A stretch of DNA of 64,000 bases from Nonomuraea endophytica. GTDB lineage: Bacteria > Actinomycetota > Actinomycetes > Streptosporangiales > Streptosporangiaceae. Numbering within the stretch: the stretch's first letter is position 1; each line of letters opens with the position of its first letter. The translations under genes and the position numbers were made by a program. Below are positions 24,446 to 33,200 of the stretch, one piece after another. The stretch is from contig NZ_JACHIN010000011.1 of assembly GCF_014203235.1 (NCBI RefSeq), positions 248,001 to 312,000 of the forward strand. Direction: 5' to 3'. Below the pieces are notes generated by a model. That model searched no databases. It worked only from the letters and a program-made list of their open reading frames with translations, and was not told the DNA's origin.

Positions 24446-25572
24446 CCCGTGGAGCCCTGGTCCCCTCGCAACGCGTGCACGTTCGGGTCCTGGTGTTCGA
24501 TCAGGTAGGCGATGGCCAGGGTTTCCAGGACTTCGCGCGGGCGCCCGGTGGCCGGGCCGTCGCGCAGGCCCAGCAGGTTGAACGCCCATGCCGCCTGGGC
24601 CCGGCGGCACTCGGTGCGTACCGTGTCGCGGGCGATGAGGTCGGTGAGCGTGAGCGACGGGTGCAGGACGAGGCGTTCGGCGGCCGTGCGCAGGGCCAGT
24701 GGAAGGTATCCGCACTGCCGGATCAGGCGGGCGGCGGCCTCGGGTTCGGCGGCGACGCGTTCGGCACCGGCGACTCGGGCCAGCAGGTCGGCGGATTCGG
24801 CGGGGGTGAGGGGGCTCAAGGCGAGGTGGTGGGCGCCGTCGCGGGCGACCAGACCGCCCAGGCGGTGGCGGCCGGTGACCAGGACGAGGCATCCGGCGTT
24901 GCCGGGCAGCAGTGCGCGGACCTGGTCGGTGGTGGCGGCGTCGTCCAGCAGGATGAGCATGCGCCGGTCGCCGATCAGGCTGCGGAGCAGGGCGGCCCGC
25001 TCGCCCACCTCGGCGGGCAGGTGCCGGAGGTCGGGGGCGAGCGCGCGCAGGAAGCGGGCCTGCGCTTCGGCGGGCGGCATCGGGTCCGCGCCGGAGCCGC
25101 GCAGGTCGACGTGGAGCTGGCCGTCCGGGAACCGGCCGGCCACGCGGTGCGCGACGTGCACCGCCAGCGCGCTCTTGCCGACGCCGGCCACTCCGTCGAT
25201 CACCGCGATCGCGACGGCGTGGTCCGCGTCCGGCACCAGGGCGGCCAGGCGGGCGAGCTCGGCGGAACGGCCGGTGAAGCCGGCCACGTCATGCGGCAGC
25301 TGGGCCGGGCGCCGCCACATGGGCGGATCGGCCACGGCCAGCTCCCACAGCGCCACCAGCCGCGCGGTGTCCCCTCGGCACGCCTTGCTGATGGCTTCGA
25401 CGGCCTGGCGGGACGGCAGCAGCTTGCCGTTCAGGTAGCGCTCCAGCGAGGACTTGCTGCAGTGTGTACGCGCCGCCATCTGGACCAGTCCCAATCCGGA
25501 GGCGGCCTTGAGAACTCGCAGTTCGGCCGCGAGTCTCCGGGCGTGCAACCCGTCCAAGGCCATAGCGCTCAT
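24433..25572 (-). CDS. XRE helix-turn-helix / NB-ARC ATPase regulator
   Basis: 379 residues from ATG 25572, with GGAGG eight bases upstream. An N-terminal XRE HTH (about 10-55, LGLVQMAARTHCSKSSLERYL) is followed by an NB-ARC-type STAND ATPase: P-loop GVAGVGKS at 127-134, Walker B RMLILLDDA near 204-212, sensor LVLVTGRHRLGGL and GYLPLALRTAAERL. The C-terminal part is short: no TPR sensor repeats follow, so it may be truncated or depend on a partner. It starts 17 bp after the subtilisin stop on the same strand. In AfsR-type proteins NB-ARC is fused to BTAD/TPR; here those modules occur in the SARP gene two genes upstream. Confidence 0.85.
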   Translation of the reverse strand: MSAMALDGLHARRLAAELRVLKAASGLGLVQMAARTHCSKSSLERYLNGKLLPSRQAVEAISKACRGDTARLVALWELAVADPPMWRRPAQLPHDVAGFTGRSAELARLAALVPDADHAVAIAVIDGVAGVGKSALAVHVAHRVAGRFPDGQLHVDLRGSGADPMPPAEAQARFLRALAPDLRHLPAEVGERAALLRSLIGDRRMLILLDDAATTDQVRALLPGNAGCLVLVTGRHRLGGLVARDGAHHLALSPLTPAESADLLARVAGAERVAAEPEAAARLIRQCGYLPLALRTAAERLVLHPSLTLTDLIARDTVRTECRRAQAAWAFNLLGLRDGPATGRPREVLETLAIAYLIEHQDPNVHALRGDQGSTGHAW

Positions 25573-25588
25573 GTGCCCGCCTCCCCCT

Positions 25589-27955
25589 CTAGCCCCTCGC
25601 GAAGTAGGCGTAGGCATCGACGTCGACGCTCACCTGTCCGGTGCCCTCGTTCTTCAGCACCACCGACCCGTCGGCGCGCACGGCGGCGGTGGTGAAGCCG
25701 ACGGCGTCCTTGCCCGCCGGATACGCGACCACGCGCGCGGTCGTGGGCCCGCTCTGCGGCAGCACCGAGACGACCCCGGCCGCCGCACCCCTGGCGGCGA
25801 CGGTGAACCCGATCGCGGTGACGCCCGTGGCGGGCACGCCGGTGAACCGCACCGTCTTGGTGCCGCCCGCCGGAATCACCAGCGCTCTGGCCGCGGCCGC
25901 GGGGCGGATCGCCTTGACGACCGCTGCCCGCTGCCCGGCGGTGAAGTAGCCGGTGACGTCCACGGAGATCTCGGCGTTGTCGAAGCCGAGGTTGTGCACG
26001 TTGATCTTCCCGTCCGGGCCGGGCTTGACGATCGTGTGGAACTGCGTGGCGACACCCGCCGGGTAATCGGCGTTGGCCTCGGCCGGGTAGACGTCGCCCG
26101 CCGCGTACACGCGCATGGTGCCCGTCGAGGGGCTCTTCAGGATGACCGTGAGGGCGACCTGGCCCACGCCGGTCGCGGGCAGGCCGGGCATGGCGGCGGT
26201 GGACAGCTGGTGGTTGCCCCACGCGGGGATCACGGTGCGGTCGGCCACCCGCGCCGGCGTGATCGGGACGTAGGTGCCGCCCACGACGGCCGCCGCGTGG
26301 CCGAGGGTGTGGCCGTGCGCGTCGAGCGTCACCCTGACGGCGTCCGCGCCGCGGTTGACGATCTTGAGCTTCCCGTCCGCGCCGACCTTGGTGATGATCA
26401 TCGTGGACGCGAAGCGGGTGTTGTCGTAGGCGAGGGCCTTTCCGTCAGGTTCCTGATCGTTCGACGCGTGTACGGCCAGCGCCCCCGGCCCGAATCCCTC
26501 GCCCTTGGCGCTGACGTTGAGCGAGATGGCCCGCAGTCCTTGGGCCGGCAGCCCGGCCACGCCCGCGACCTGGACGGCCATGGCGGAGTTCGCGCTGATC
26601 TGGACGTTGTCCAGGAGCCTGCCGCGGGAGTGGAAGTACTGGTCGGGCCCGGGCCGGGGGGTCGCGTCCAGGGCGGCGGCGTCGAGCTGGAGGCGTGGCG
26701 TGGTCGCGCCCGTGTAACTGATGGGCCGCCCGCTCTCCTCCAGCTTGGCCTCCAGCGCGGCGGGGCCGAGCCCGGGGAAGGCCTGGGTCATGACGGCGAG
26801 CGCGCCGGAGACGTGCGGGGCGGCCATGGAGGTGCCGCTCATCGGCGCATAGCCGTTCCCCGGCACCGAGGAGATGATGTCGCTGCCCGGGGCGAGAAGG
26901 TCCAGCAGCGGGCCGCGGTTGCTGAAGGAGGACAGGGCGTCGGCGTCGGTGGTGCTGCCGACGGCGATCGCCGAGGACACGCAGGCCGGAGCGCTGATCG
27001 CGTCCGGGTAGCCGTCGTTGCCCGCGGCGACCACCGTGGTGACGCCCGCGGCGAGCAGGGTGTCGATGACGGCCTTGCGGGGGTCGCTGTCGCAGGGCGC
27101 GGTGTGCCTGCCGGCGCCGAGGCTCAGGTTGGCCGCCACGATGGGCAGCGTCTGCTTCAGCGCCTGGACCTTCTCCAGTCCGGCGAGCTGGGCGCTGGGG
27201 AAACTCAGCACGCACGGCGCGCGGCCGGAGCCGCAGAAGTCGTCGGAGTCGAACCTGCTGAAGATCTGGATGGCCACGATGCCGGCTCCGGGCGCGACAC
27301 CGCTGCCGTCGTCGCCGTCGAGCCCTTCGCCGTCCCCGGCGATGATCCCGGCCACGTGGGTGCCGTGCGAGCAGTCGAGCAGTGCGTCGGCGCACTGGCC
27401 GCTCTCGGCGTCGGCGGACCCGGCGCCCTCCTGCCGGGCGGCGCCGTTCGGGCACAGGCTGGAGGCGGAGTAGTCGAAGTCGGCGGGCGAGAAGCACGCC
27501 TCCGCCACGACCCGGCCGCCCAGGAACGGATGCCCGGCGGCGACCCCGGTGTCCAGCACGGCCACGACGCCGCCCGCGCCGGTCAGCCCCGCCGCCCTGG
27601 TACGGTCCCCGCCGATCAGCGGAACGCTCCGCCCGAGAACCGGAGGCACCGGCCGGTCCTCGGACACGCTGACCACGCCTGGCTGGCCGGTCAGCCGCTG
27701 GAGGCCCGCCCGGTCGGTACGCAGGGTGACCACGGGCAGCCGCGACAACGTCTGCAGCACCTGCCCCGCGCCGGACGCGGCGGCCAGGTCGGCGCGTTCC
27801 CTCGTCACCACGTTGACGCGCAGCTCGGCTCCCGTGGCGAGCTGCGCGGCCAGTCCGGGTTCCACCCAGGGTCCCGCCGCCGCGGCCGGCCTGCCGGCCA
27901 CCACGGTGATCGAGGACAGCAGGAACGCCACCGCGACGATGGCTAATCGCCTCAT
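25589..27955 (-). CDS. Secreted subtilisin-family (S8) serine protease
   Basis: 788 residues from ATG 27955 (AAGGAGAGG upstream). Signal peptide about 1-28, an inhibitor-I9-like propeptide to about 115, then the S8 catalytic domain with Asp near 134 (VVAVLDTGV), His near 197 (SHGTHVAGI), the oxyanion Asn (VAAGNDG) and Ser near 373 (GTSMAAPHVSGA). Paired cysteines suggest an extracellular, disulfide-stabilised enzyme. The C-terminal about 350 residues form repeated beta modules (NVQISANSAMAVQVAG, DVTGYFTAGQR, DVDAYAYF) of the kind common in actinomycete exported proteins. It lies between the SARP and XRE/NB-ARC genes, suggesting control by that pair. Confidence 0.9.
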   Translation of the reverse strand: MRRLAIVAVAFLLSSITVVAGRPAAAAGPWVEPGLAAQLATGAELRVNVVTRERADLAAASGAGQVLQTLSRLPVVTLRTDRAGLQRLTGQPGVVSVSEDRPVPPVLGRSVPLIGGDRTRAAGLTGAGGVVAVLDTGVAAGHPFLGGRVVAEACFSPADFDYSASSLCPNGAARQEGAGSADAESGQCADALLDCSHGTHVAGIIAGDGEGLDGDDGSGVAPGAGIVAIQIFSRFDSDDFCGSGRAPCVLSFPSAQLAGLEKVQALKQTLPIVAANLSLGAGRHTAPCDSDPRKAVIDTLLAAGVTTVVAAGNDGYPDAISAPACVSSAIAVGSTTDADALSSFSNRGPLLDLLAPGSDIISSVPGNGYAPMSGTSMAAPHVSGALAVMTQAFPGLGPAALEAKLEESGRPISYTGATTPRLQLDAAALDATPRPGPDQYFHSRGRLLDNVQISANSAMAVQVAGVAGLPAQGLRAISLNVSAKGEGFGPGALAVHASNDQEPDGKALAYDNTRFASTMIITKVGADGKLKIVNRGADAVRVTLDAHGHTLGHAAAVVGGTYVPITPARVADRTVIPAWGNHQLSTAAMPGLPATGVGQVALTVILKSPSTGTMRVYAAGDVYPAEANADYPAGVATQFHTIVKPGPDGKINVHNLGFDNAEISVDVTGYFTAGQRAAVVKAIRPAAAARALVIPAGGTKTVRFTGVPATGVTAIGFTVAARGAAAGVVSVLPQSGPTTARVVAYPAGKDAVGFTTAAVRADGSVVLKNEGTGQVSVDVDAYAYFARG

Positions 27956-28035
27956 GAGCCTCTCCTTACGGGCGCGGGGCACGATGCCCGTGCGCACTGT
28001 AAGCGGGCCCTGTTGCCACGCGTTTGCCAGCGACG

Positions 28036-29685
28036 TCAGCGGCCTTCTCGGCTGCCGATCCGGCCGAAGATGGCGGTCGACTCCCGGCGGGCGGCGCCGG
28101 CTTGGGCGGCTTGGCCGTACCGGTGCTCGAGGTGAGCCAGGACGGTGAGCGTGCGGGCGCGCCACAGCGGGAGCTCCAGAGCCTCCCAGAGGTTGAGCGA
28201 CGCGGAGAGCGCGACCCTGGCCTCGGCCGTCGCGCCCTGCTCCAGGCGGAGCTCGCCGAGCGTGCGCAGGCCGAGCGCACGGCCGAAGCGGTCTCCTTGG
28301 CCGGTGAAGACGCGCAGGCTCGCCTGGAGTGCCCGCTCCGCCTGCGGGAGGTCGCCCACGCGGATCCGGATCTTGGCCAGCGACTGGTCGGCGTAGGCCG
28401 CGCCGTGCGGATCGGCCAGCGCGGTGAACAGCCGGCGCGACTCCCGCGTCCGAGCCGCCGCGGGCGCGTACTCACCCCTGGCCCGATGCACAAGACCGAC
28501 GCTGCGCTGCAGCAAGGCCTCACCGCGCCGGTCACCGATCTTCTGGTACGCGTCCAGCGCCCGCCCGAGCAGCCACAGGGCCAGTTCGTCGTCGCCCCGC
28601 TCGCGTTCGACGAAGCCGAGCATGTAGATGGCGTGCGCGTGCCCGGCCAGGTCACCGAGCGAAGCGAAGATCGACGCCGCCTCCAGCAGATCGGCCTCCC
28701 CCTCCCCGAACCACCCACCCTCAGCCCGTACGGTCCCCAGCCCGGACAATGCGGCCGCCAGATGCCGCCGATCGCCAAGCCGCTGGAAGGCATGCCGAGC
28801 CTCTTCGTAGGCGGCCACGGACTCGGCGAACCGATCCTGGGCGAACCGGATCCGCCCCAGCCCCAGCATCACCAGCCCCTCGCCCTCAAGATCACCCGTC
28901 CGCCCGACGACCTCCGAGCCCCCGGACCGCCCGCCAAGCCGAGGGTCACCGCGCAGAATGTCCTGGCGCAGCCGTACCAGCGCAGGACCGGGATCAAGCC
29001 CAAGCTCCCCCGACAGCCGCGCACGAACCCTCTCGAAAACATCCAGAGCCTCAGCGATGCGCCCAGACCGATACAAGGCCAGCATCAGCAGCCCCGCCAG
29101 CCGCTCCCTGGCCGGATCGGCCGCCACCTCCTCGGCCAGCGCACCGAGAACCTGCCGGTGCCGCCCGAGCCGCAACGACGCCTCGGCATGCTCCTCAAGC
29201 GCCTCGCGCCGCGCCTCCTCCAGCCGGACGCAGAGCAGATCACGCGCCCCACCGACCGCCGCCTCATCGAGGACCGGCCCGCGCCACAGATCCAGCGCCT
29301 GCCGCAGCAGCCCGGCCTTCTCCTCGTCGTCAAGGCTGCCCGCCGCCCGCTCCTTCAGGGCAGCGAACCGGTGCGCGTCCACCGCCATGGGATCGATGCG
29401 CAACCCGTAACCGGACCCGCTGGCAAGAACCTCCACATCACTCCCCGCCAGCAGACTGCGCAACCGGGACACCAGCACCTGCACCTGCCTGCGCCCGCCC
29501 GGCGGCGCCCCGTCCGGCCAGAACACCTCGGCCAGCCGCTGAAGCGGAACCATGCGGTTGGCCGACAGCGCCAGCACGCCGAGCAGCAGCCGCTGCTGCC
29601 GCCTGGGCAACGCCACCGGCGCCCCCGCCCACCGGAACTCGACCGGACCGAGCAGGCGGACGCCGTCACTTGGTGACTTGATCAC
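28036..29685 (-). CDS. SARP-family activator (HTH-BTAD-TPR, no ATPase)
   Basis: 549 residues from GTG 29685. An OmpR-like winged helix (about 1-95, VRLLGPVEFRWAG, LAEVFWPDGAPPGGRRQVQVL) and a BTAD helical domain (about 100-245, MLALYRSGRIAEALDVFERV, LGLDPGPALVRLRQDIL) mark it as a SARP. The rest (about 275-545) is TPR-like repeats. The NB-ARC module normally between BTAD and TPR in AfsR-type proteins is missing. It is the upstream gene of a leftward run with the subtilisin and the XRE/NB-ARC gene. Confidence 0.88.
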   Translation of the reverse strand: MIKSPSDGVRLLGPVEFRWAGAPVALPRRQQRLLLGVLALSANRMVPLQRLAEVFWPDGAPPGGRRQVQVLVSRLRSLLAGSDVEVLASGSGYGLRIDPMAVDAHRFAALKERAAGSLDDEEKAGLLRQALDLWRGPVLDEAAVGGARDLLCVRLEEARREALEEHAEASLRLGRHRQVLGALAEEVAADPARERLAGLLMLALYRSGRIAEALDVFERVRARLSGELGLDPGPALVRLRQDILRGDPRLGGRSGGSEVVGRTGDLEGEGLVMLGLGRIRFAQDRFAESVAAYEEARHAFQRLGDRRHLAAALSGLGTVRAEGGWFGEGEADLLEAASIFASLGDLAGHAHAIYMLGFVERERGDDELALWLLGRALDAYQKIGDRRGEALLQRSVGLVHRARGEYAPAAARTRESRRLFTALADPHGAAYADQSLAKIRIRVGDLPQAERALQASLRVFTGQGDRFGRALGLRTLGELRLEQGATAEARVALSASLNLWEALELPLWRARTLTVLAHLEHRYGQAAQAGAARRESTAIFGRIGSREGR

Positions 29686-29831
29686 CTGTACATGATTGAC
29701 CGGGCGTCGAGGAGTGGCGTCAACGGATATCCAACCGAGACGAATCCCGCTATTTCACGAAAAAACCTTAGCGTGTCCGAGGCACAGCCGATATACGAAC
29801 GAGATGAATGCGCTTCCGGCGATAAGGAAGG

Positions 29832-30194
29832 TCACATTCCGTCATCCAGGATCTCCTCGACCAAGCTCGCCAGTTTCTCCGCCGCCAGGCCGGGATCGGC
29901 AGTCGTGAGAACCATCGTAGCCTCGTCCGACCACACATCCGAGACGACGGCGTACAAACCGTCGGACCCCACGACCACCGCCGGCCACCGATCTTCGGGA
30001 GCCCTTCGAAAGACCTCCGGACTGTGGAACACCGTGAGACGGTTCAGGGAGATGATCGGATACACCCGGCGGAGGGCGGGCTGCCCGGCCGCGGCGCGCA
30101 GCAGGGGCCAGAGCCGGGGTTCGAACCAGCTCCGCTCCGGGTGCGGCGGCGCATAGTCCGCGAGCAGCCCCGCCCAGTGACTCTCCGGCTCCAT
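29832..30194 (-). CDS. Candidate immunity protein of the RHS toxin
   Basis: 120 residues, acidic and soluble (begins MEPESHWAGLLADYAPPH, ends LASLVEEILDDGM), no signal or membrane helix. It starts 17 bp after the RHS stop on the same strand, the position where polymorphic-toxin loci carry the cognate immunity gene. I do not recognise the family, so the role rests on position, size and lack of export signal. The gap between it and the SARP start (29686-29831) shows no gene. Confidence 0.55.
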   Translation of the reverse strand: MEPESHWAGLLADYAPPHPERSWFEPRLWPLLRAAAGQPALRRVYPIISLNRLTVFHSPEVFRRAPEDRWPAVVVGSDGLYAVVSDVWSDEATMVLTTADPGLAAEKLASLVEEILDDGM

Positions 30195-30211
30195 GCGTCA
30201 GGGGCCTCTAT

Positions 30212-33200
30212 TCAGCATGGCGCGGCTCCATTGTGGAATGTCGTGATGGCGCGTAACGCCGCGTTCCCGCACACGTATTGAAGCTCGAATGTCGTTCTCC
30301 CTCCGATACCTACCCTTCCCGCCAAGACACCTGGCACGTCCTCCATCTCCTCAAGGTTGAAGCTGATGCGTCCGCCGCGCTCCAGCACCCGATCCATCAT
30401 GGCGGTCAGCTGCGGATTGGATGCCGGGCTGCCGACGCCGGGGAACAGGTCCCGGAACGGCTCGCCTCTCCAGGTCACAGCCTCTACCGAGGCCGCGAAG
30501 TTGTCCAACAGTTCGACACCGCCCTTCTTTTGACGGCCCATCGCCAGATGAATCGGTTTGGGTTTGTCCGCGTCGTCGGCGTCCGCGCCTTTGCCGCAGT
30601 TGTGGACGAGAACCGGGGTGGCGCCCACCAGCACGTAGTACGTGTGGATGTCGGCGACGGTCAGGTTGTGGACGCGGGCCTGGGTGGTGTGGGACTTGAC
30701 GGCGGTGACCTGGACGTAGGTGCCCGCGGCGGTGCGCAGGAGCTGGCCGGGGCGGAGGTCCTTGGCGTCGCGCCAGGCCTTTTCGCTTTCTATCCAGAAG
30801 GGGTGGCCGTCGGTGGCGATGATGTCGCCTGCGGCCTTTCCGGTGTCCACGGTGATGGTGACGAGGTTCTTGGTGCCGTCACCGACGATGGTGGCCAGGA
30901 TCTCCTTGGCTGCGGTTCGGCCGGTTTCCGGGTCGGTGGCCAGGACCTTGTCACCGGGTTTCAGCTGGTCGATGCGCTTTCCGGAGCCGTTGGCGAGCAG
31001 GACCTTGGTATCCGGGGTGAAGCTGTTGGACAGTTTGCAGGACGTGCCTGCGGACTTGGGATTCTTGCTGCGTTTCGCGGCGCGGGCGATCAGCGCGTCG
31101 AGGGCGGCGATCTTTTTGTTGATGTCGTCGATTTTCGCGTCGAGCTGTTCGATGGCCTGCCGGGCAGCTTTAACGGCGCCTTGGACCTTCTTGTAGATCT
31201 TGATGCCCATCCGGACTCTGGTGGAGAGTTTCCAGATCAGGCCGCCGATCTTCTTGGCCGGCACCACTTCGAGGAGCAGGCTGACGCATTTGCCCACGCT
31301 GCCGCTGAAGCAGCCCTTGATGTCTTCGATCTTGAGGAAGTCTTTGATGAAGCCGATGCCCGCGGCCTTTAAGGCTTCGAGTACCGCGTTCCGCTTGGCG
31401 ATCTGCTGTTGCTGCTGGCGCTCGTTCTCCGCGGCGTCGCGCCCACCTTCCAGGCCCTTCTTAGCTGTGTTGAAGTCGCAGGGGCCTTCGCAGTCGTCGT
31501 CGTCCAGTTGGTCCTTTGTGCAGGGGGGATCCAGGGACTTCGTGCAGGCGATGCCGCTGCAGCAGGGGGCCAGGCCGGTCGGGTCGGCGAGGGTGACGGG
31601 GTTGTTGTTGGCGTAGTTGTAGCCGTTCATCTGCTGGGAGTCGCCCATCTGGATGACGGAGTCGACGGAGATGAAGCGGCCGGTGACAGGGTCGTAGCTG
31701 CGGGCGCCGAGGGTGGTCAGGTCCGTGCTCGCGTCGGTGATGCCGCCGACGAAGCCGCGCTGGTGTTCCTGGGGCCATTCGCCTTGGGCTCCGCGTAGGC
31801 GGCCGAAGGGGGCGTAGCGGCGCTGGCCCAGGGCTCCGGTTTCGGCGTTGATGGCCAGTTCGGCGCTGCCCTGGTGGTCGCCGATGAGGTAGGTGACCCC
31901 GGCGGTGGTGCGCATGGCGTTGCCGACGAAGCGGCGGGCGGTGGTGGCGGTGGCGCCCTTGGCCAGGTGGACTTCCATGCCGGGCAGGTACAGGGTGGTG
32001 CCGTCCTTGTCGCGGCGGATGAGGCGTTCGCCGTCGGCGGTGTGGAGGAAGCGGGTTTCGCCCTTCTTGTCGTCCGTGACCTTGGTGAGTTCGCCTTCGG
32101 CGTCCCAGGTCAGGGTCTGGTTGCTGCCCTGGGTGTGGCGTTCCGTGGTGTTGCCGGAGGCGTCGTAGGCGTAGGAGGCGGCTCCGGAGACGGTGGTGAG
32201 GCGGTGGGCCTTGGCCGGGTCGTAGACGTAGGTGCGGTCGGACTGCTGGGCGCCGCCGGAGGGGCCGGCGCCGTAGAGGGATTCGCTGCGGCGGTTGCCG
32301 GTGTCGTCGTAGGTGTAGGTGGCCCGGTAGGGGGCGGGGCCGCCGATGGTGGTGTTCGCGCCGGTTTCGGCGCATTGTGTGTCGTCGGGCTGGGTCCAGG
32401 CCTCTGACAGGCGTGACAGTTCGTCGTAGCGGAAGCACTGGTTGTCGACGCCGTCGCGGGAGCTGTCCTTGACCTGGGTGATGTTCCCGGCGGGCTGGTA
32501 GGTGTACTGGGTGCTGCGGTCGGTGCCTGGCATGCCGAAGTGCCAGGTGGTGGCCTTGGCCAGGCGGCCGGTGCCGAACTCGTAGTCGAAGGTCTGGTCG
32601 ATCTGCTTTCCGGCGGCGCCGGACTGCATGCGCAGGCCGATGAGCCTGCCGGTCTTGGTGTAGTCGGTGCCGATCAGGTACGTGGACAGCTGCGACTTGG
32701 TGGAGACCAGGCGGCCGAGGTCGTCGTAGGTGTAGGCGATGTTCTCGGCGGGCAGGCCGCCGACGGCGGGGCTGCTGCTCGCGGCCACGCTGCCGTCGAG
32801 GTTGTAGCTGGTGTCGAAGACGTAGCCGCCGGCCGGCGCCAGGGCCCCTTCGCCTGCGGGCAGGGTCACCCGGGTGCGCTGGGGGCGGTCCAGGTTGTCG
32901 TACTCCTCCACCTGCGTGGTGTAACTGTCGCCGCCGACGATGCGCGACGAGCTGGTCAGCTGGCCCTTGCGGACGGTGTCGTACACCCATTCGGCGATCT
33001 TGGTGCCGGGTGAGGCGGTGGTGGCGTCGTACTTGGCGATCGGGCGGCCCAGGCCGTCGTACTGGATGCCGATCTTGTGGTTGCGGGCGTCGGTGGTGAG
33101 CACCGGCCGGTCGAGGTTGTCGTAGGCGACCTTTTCCACGCCGCGGTCGGGATCGTCGGACTGCACCCGGCGGCCGAGCAGGTCGTAGGTGTAGGACCAG

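Noticed and set aside
29692..30156. Plus-strand 154-codon frame opposite the candidate immunity gene
   Set aside because: No ribosome-binding site or domain, and it overlaps a better supported minus-strand gene placed directly after the RHS toxin.
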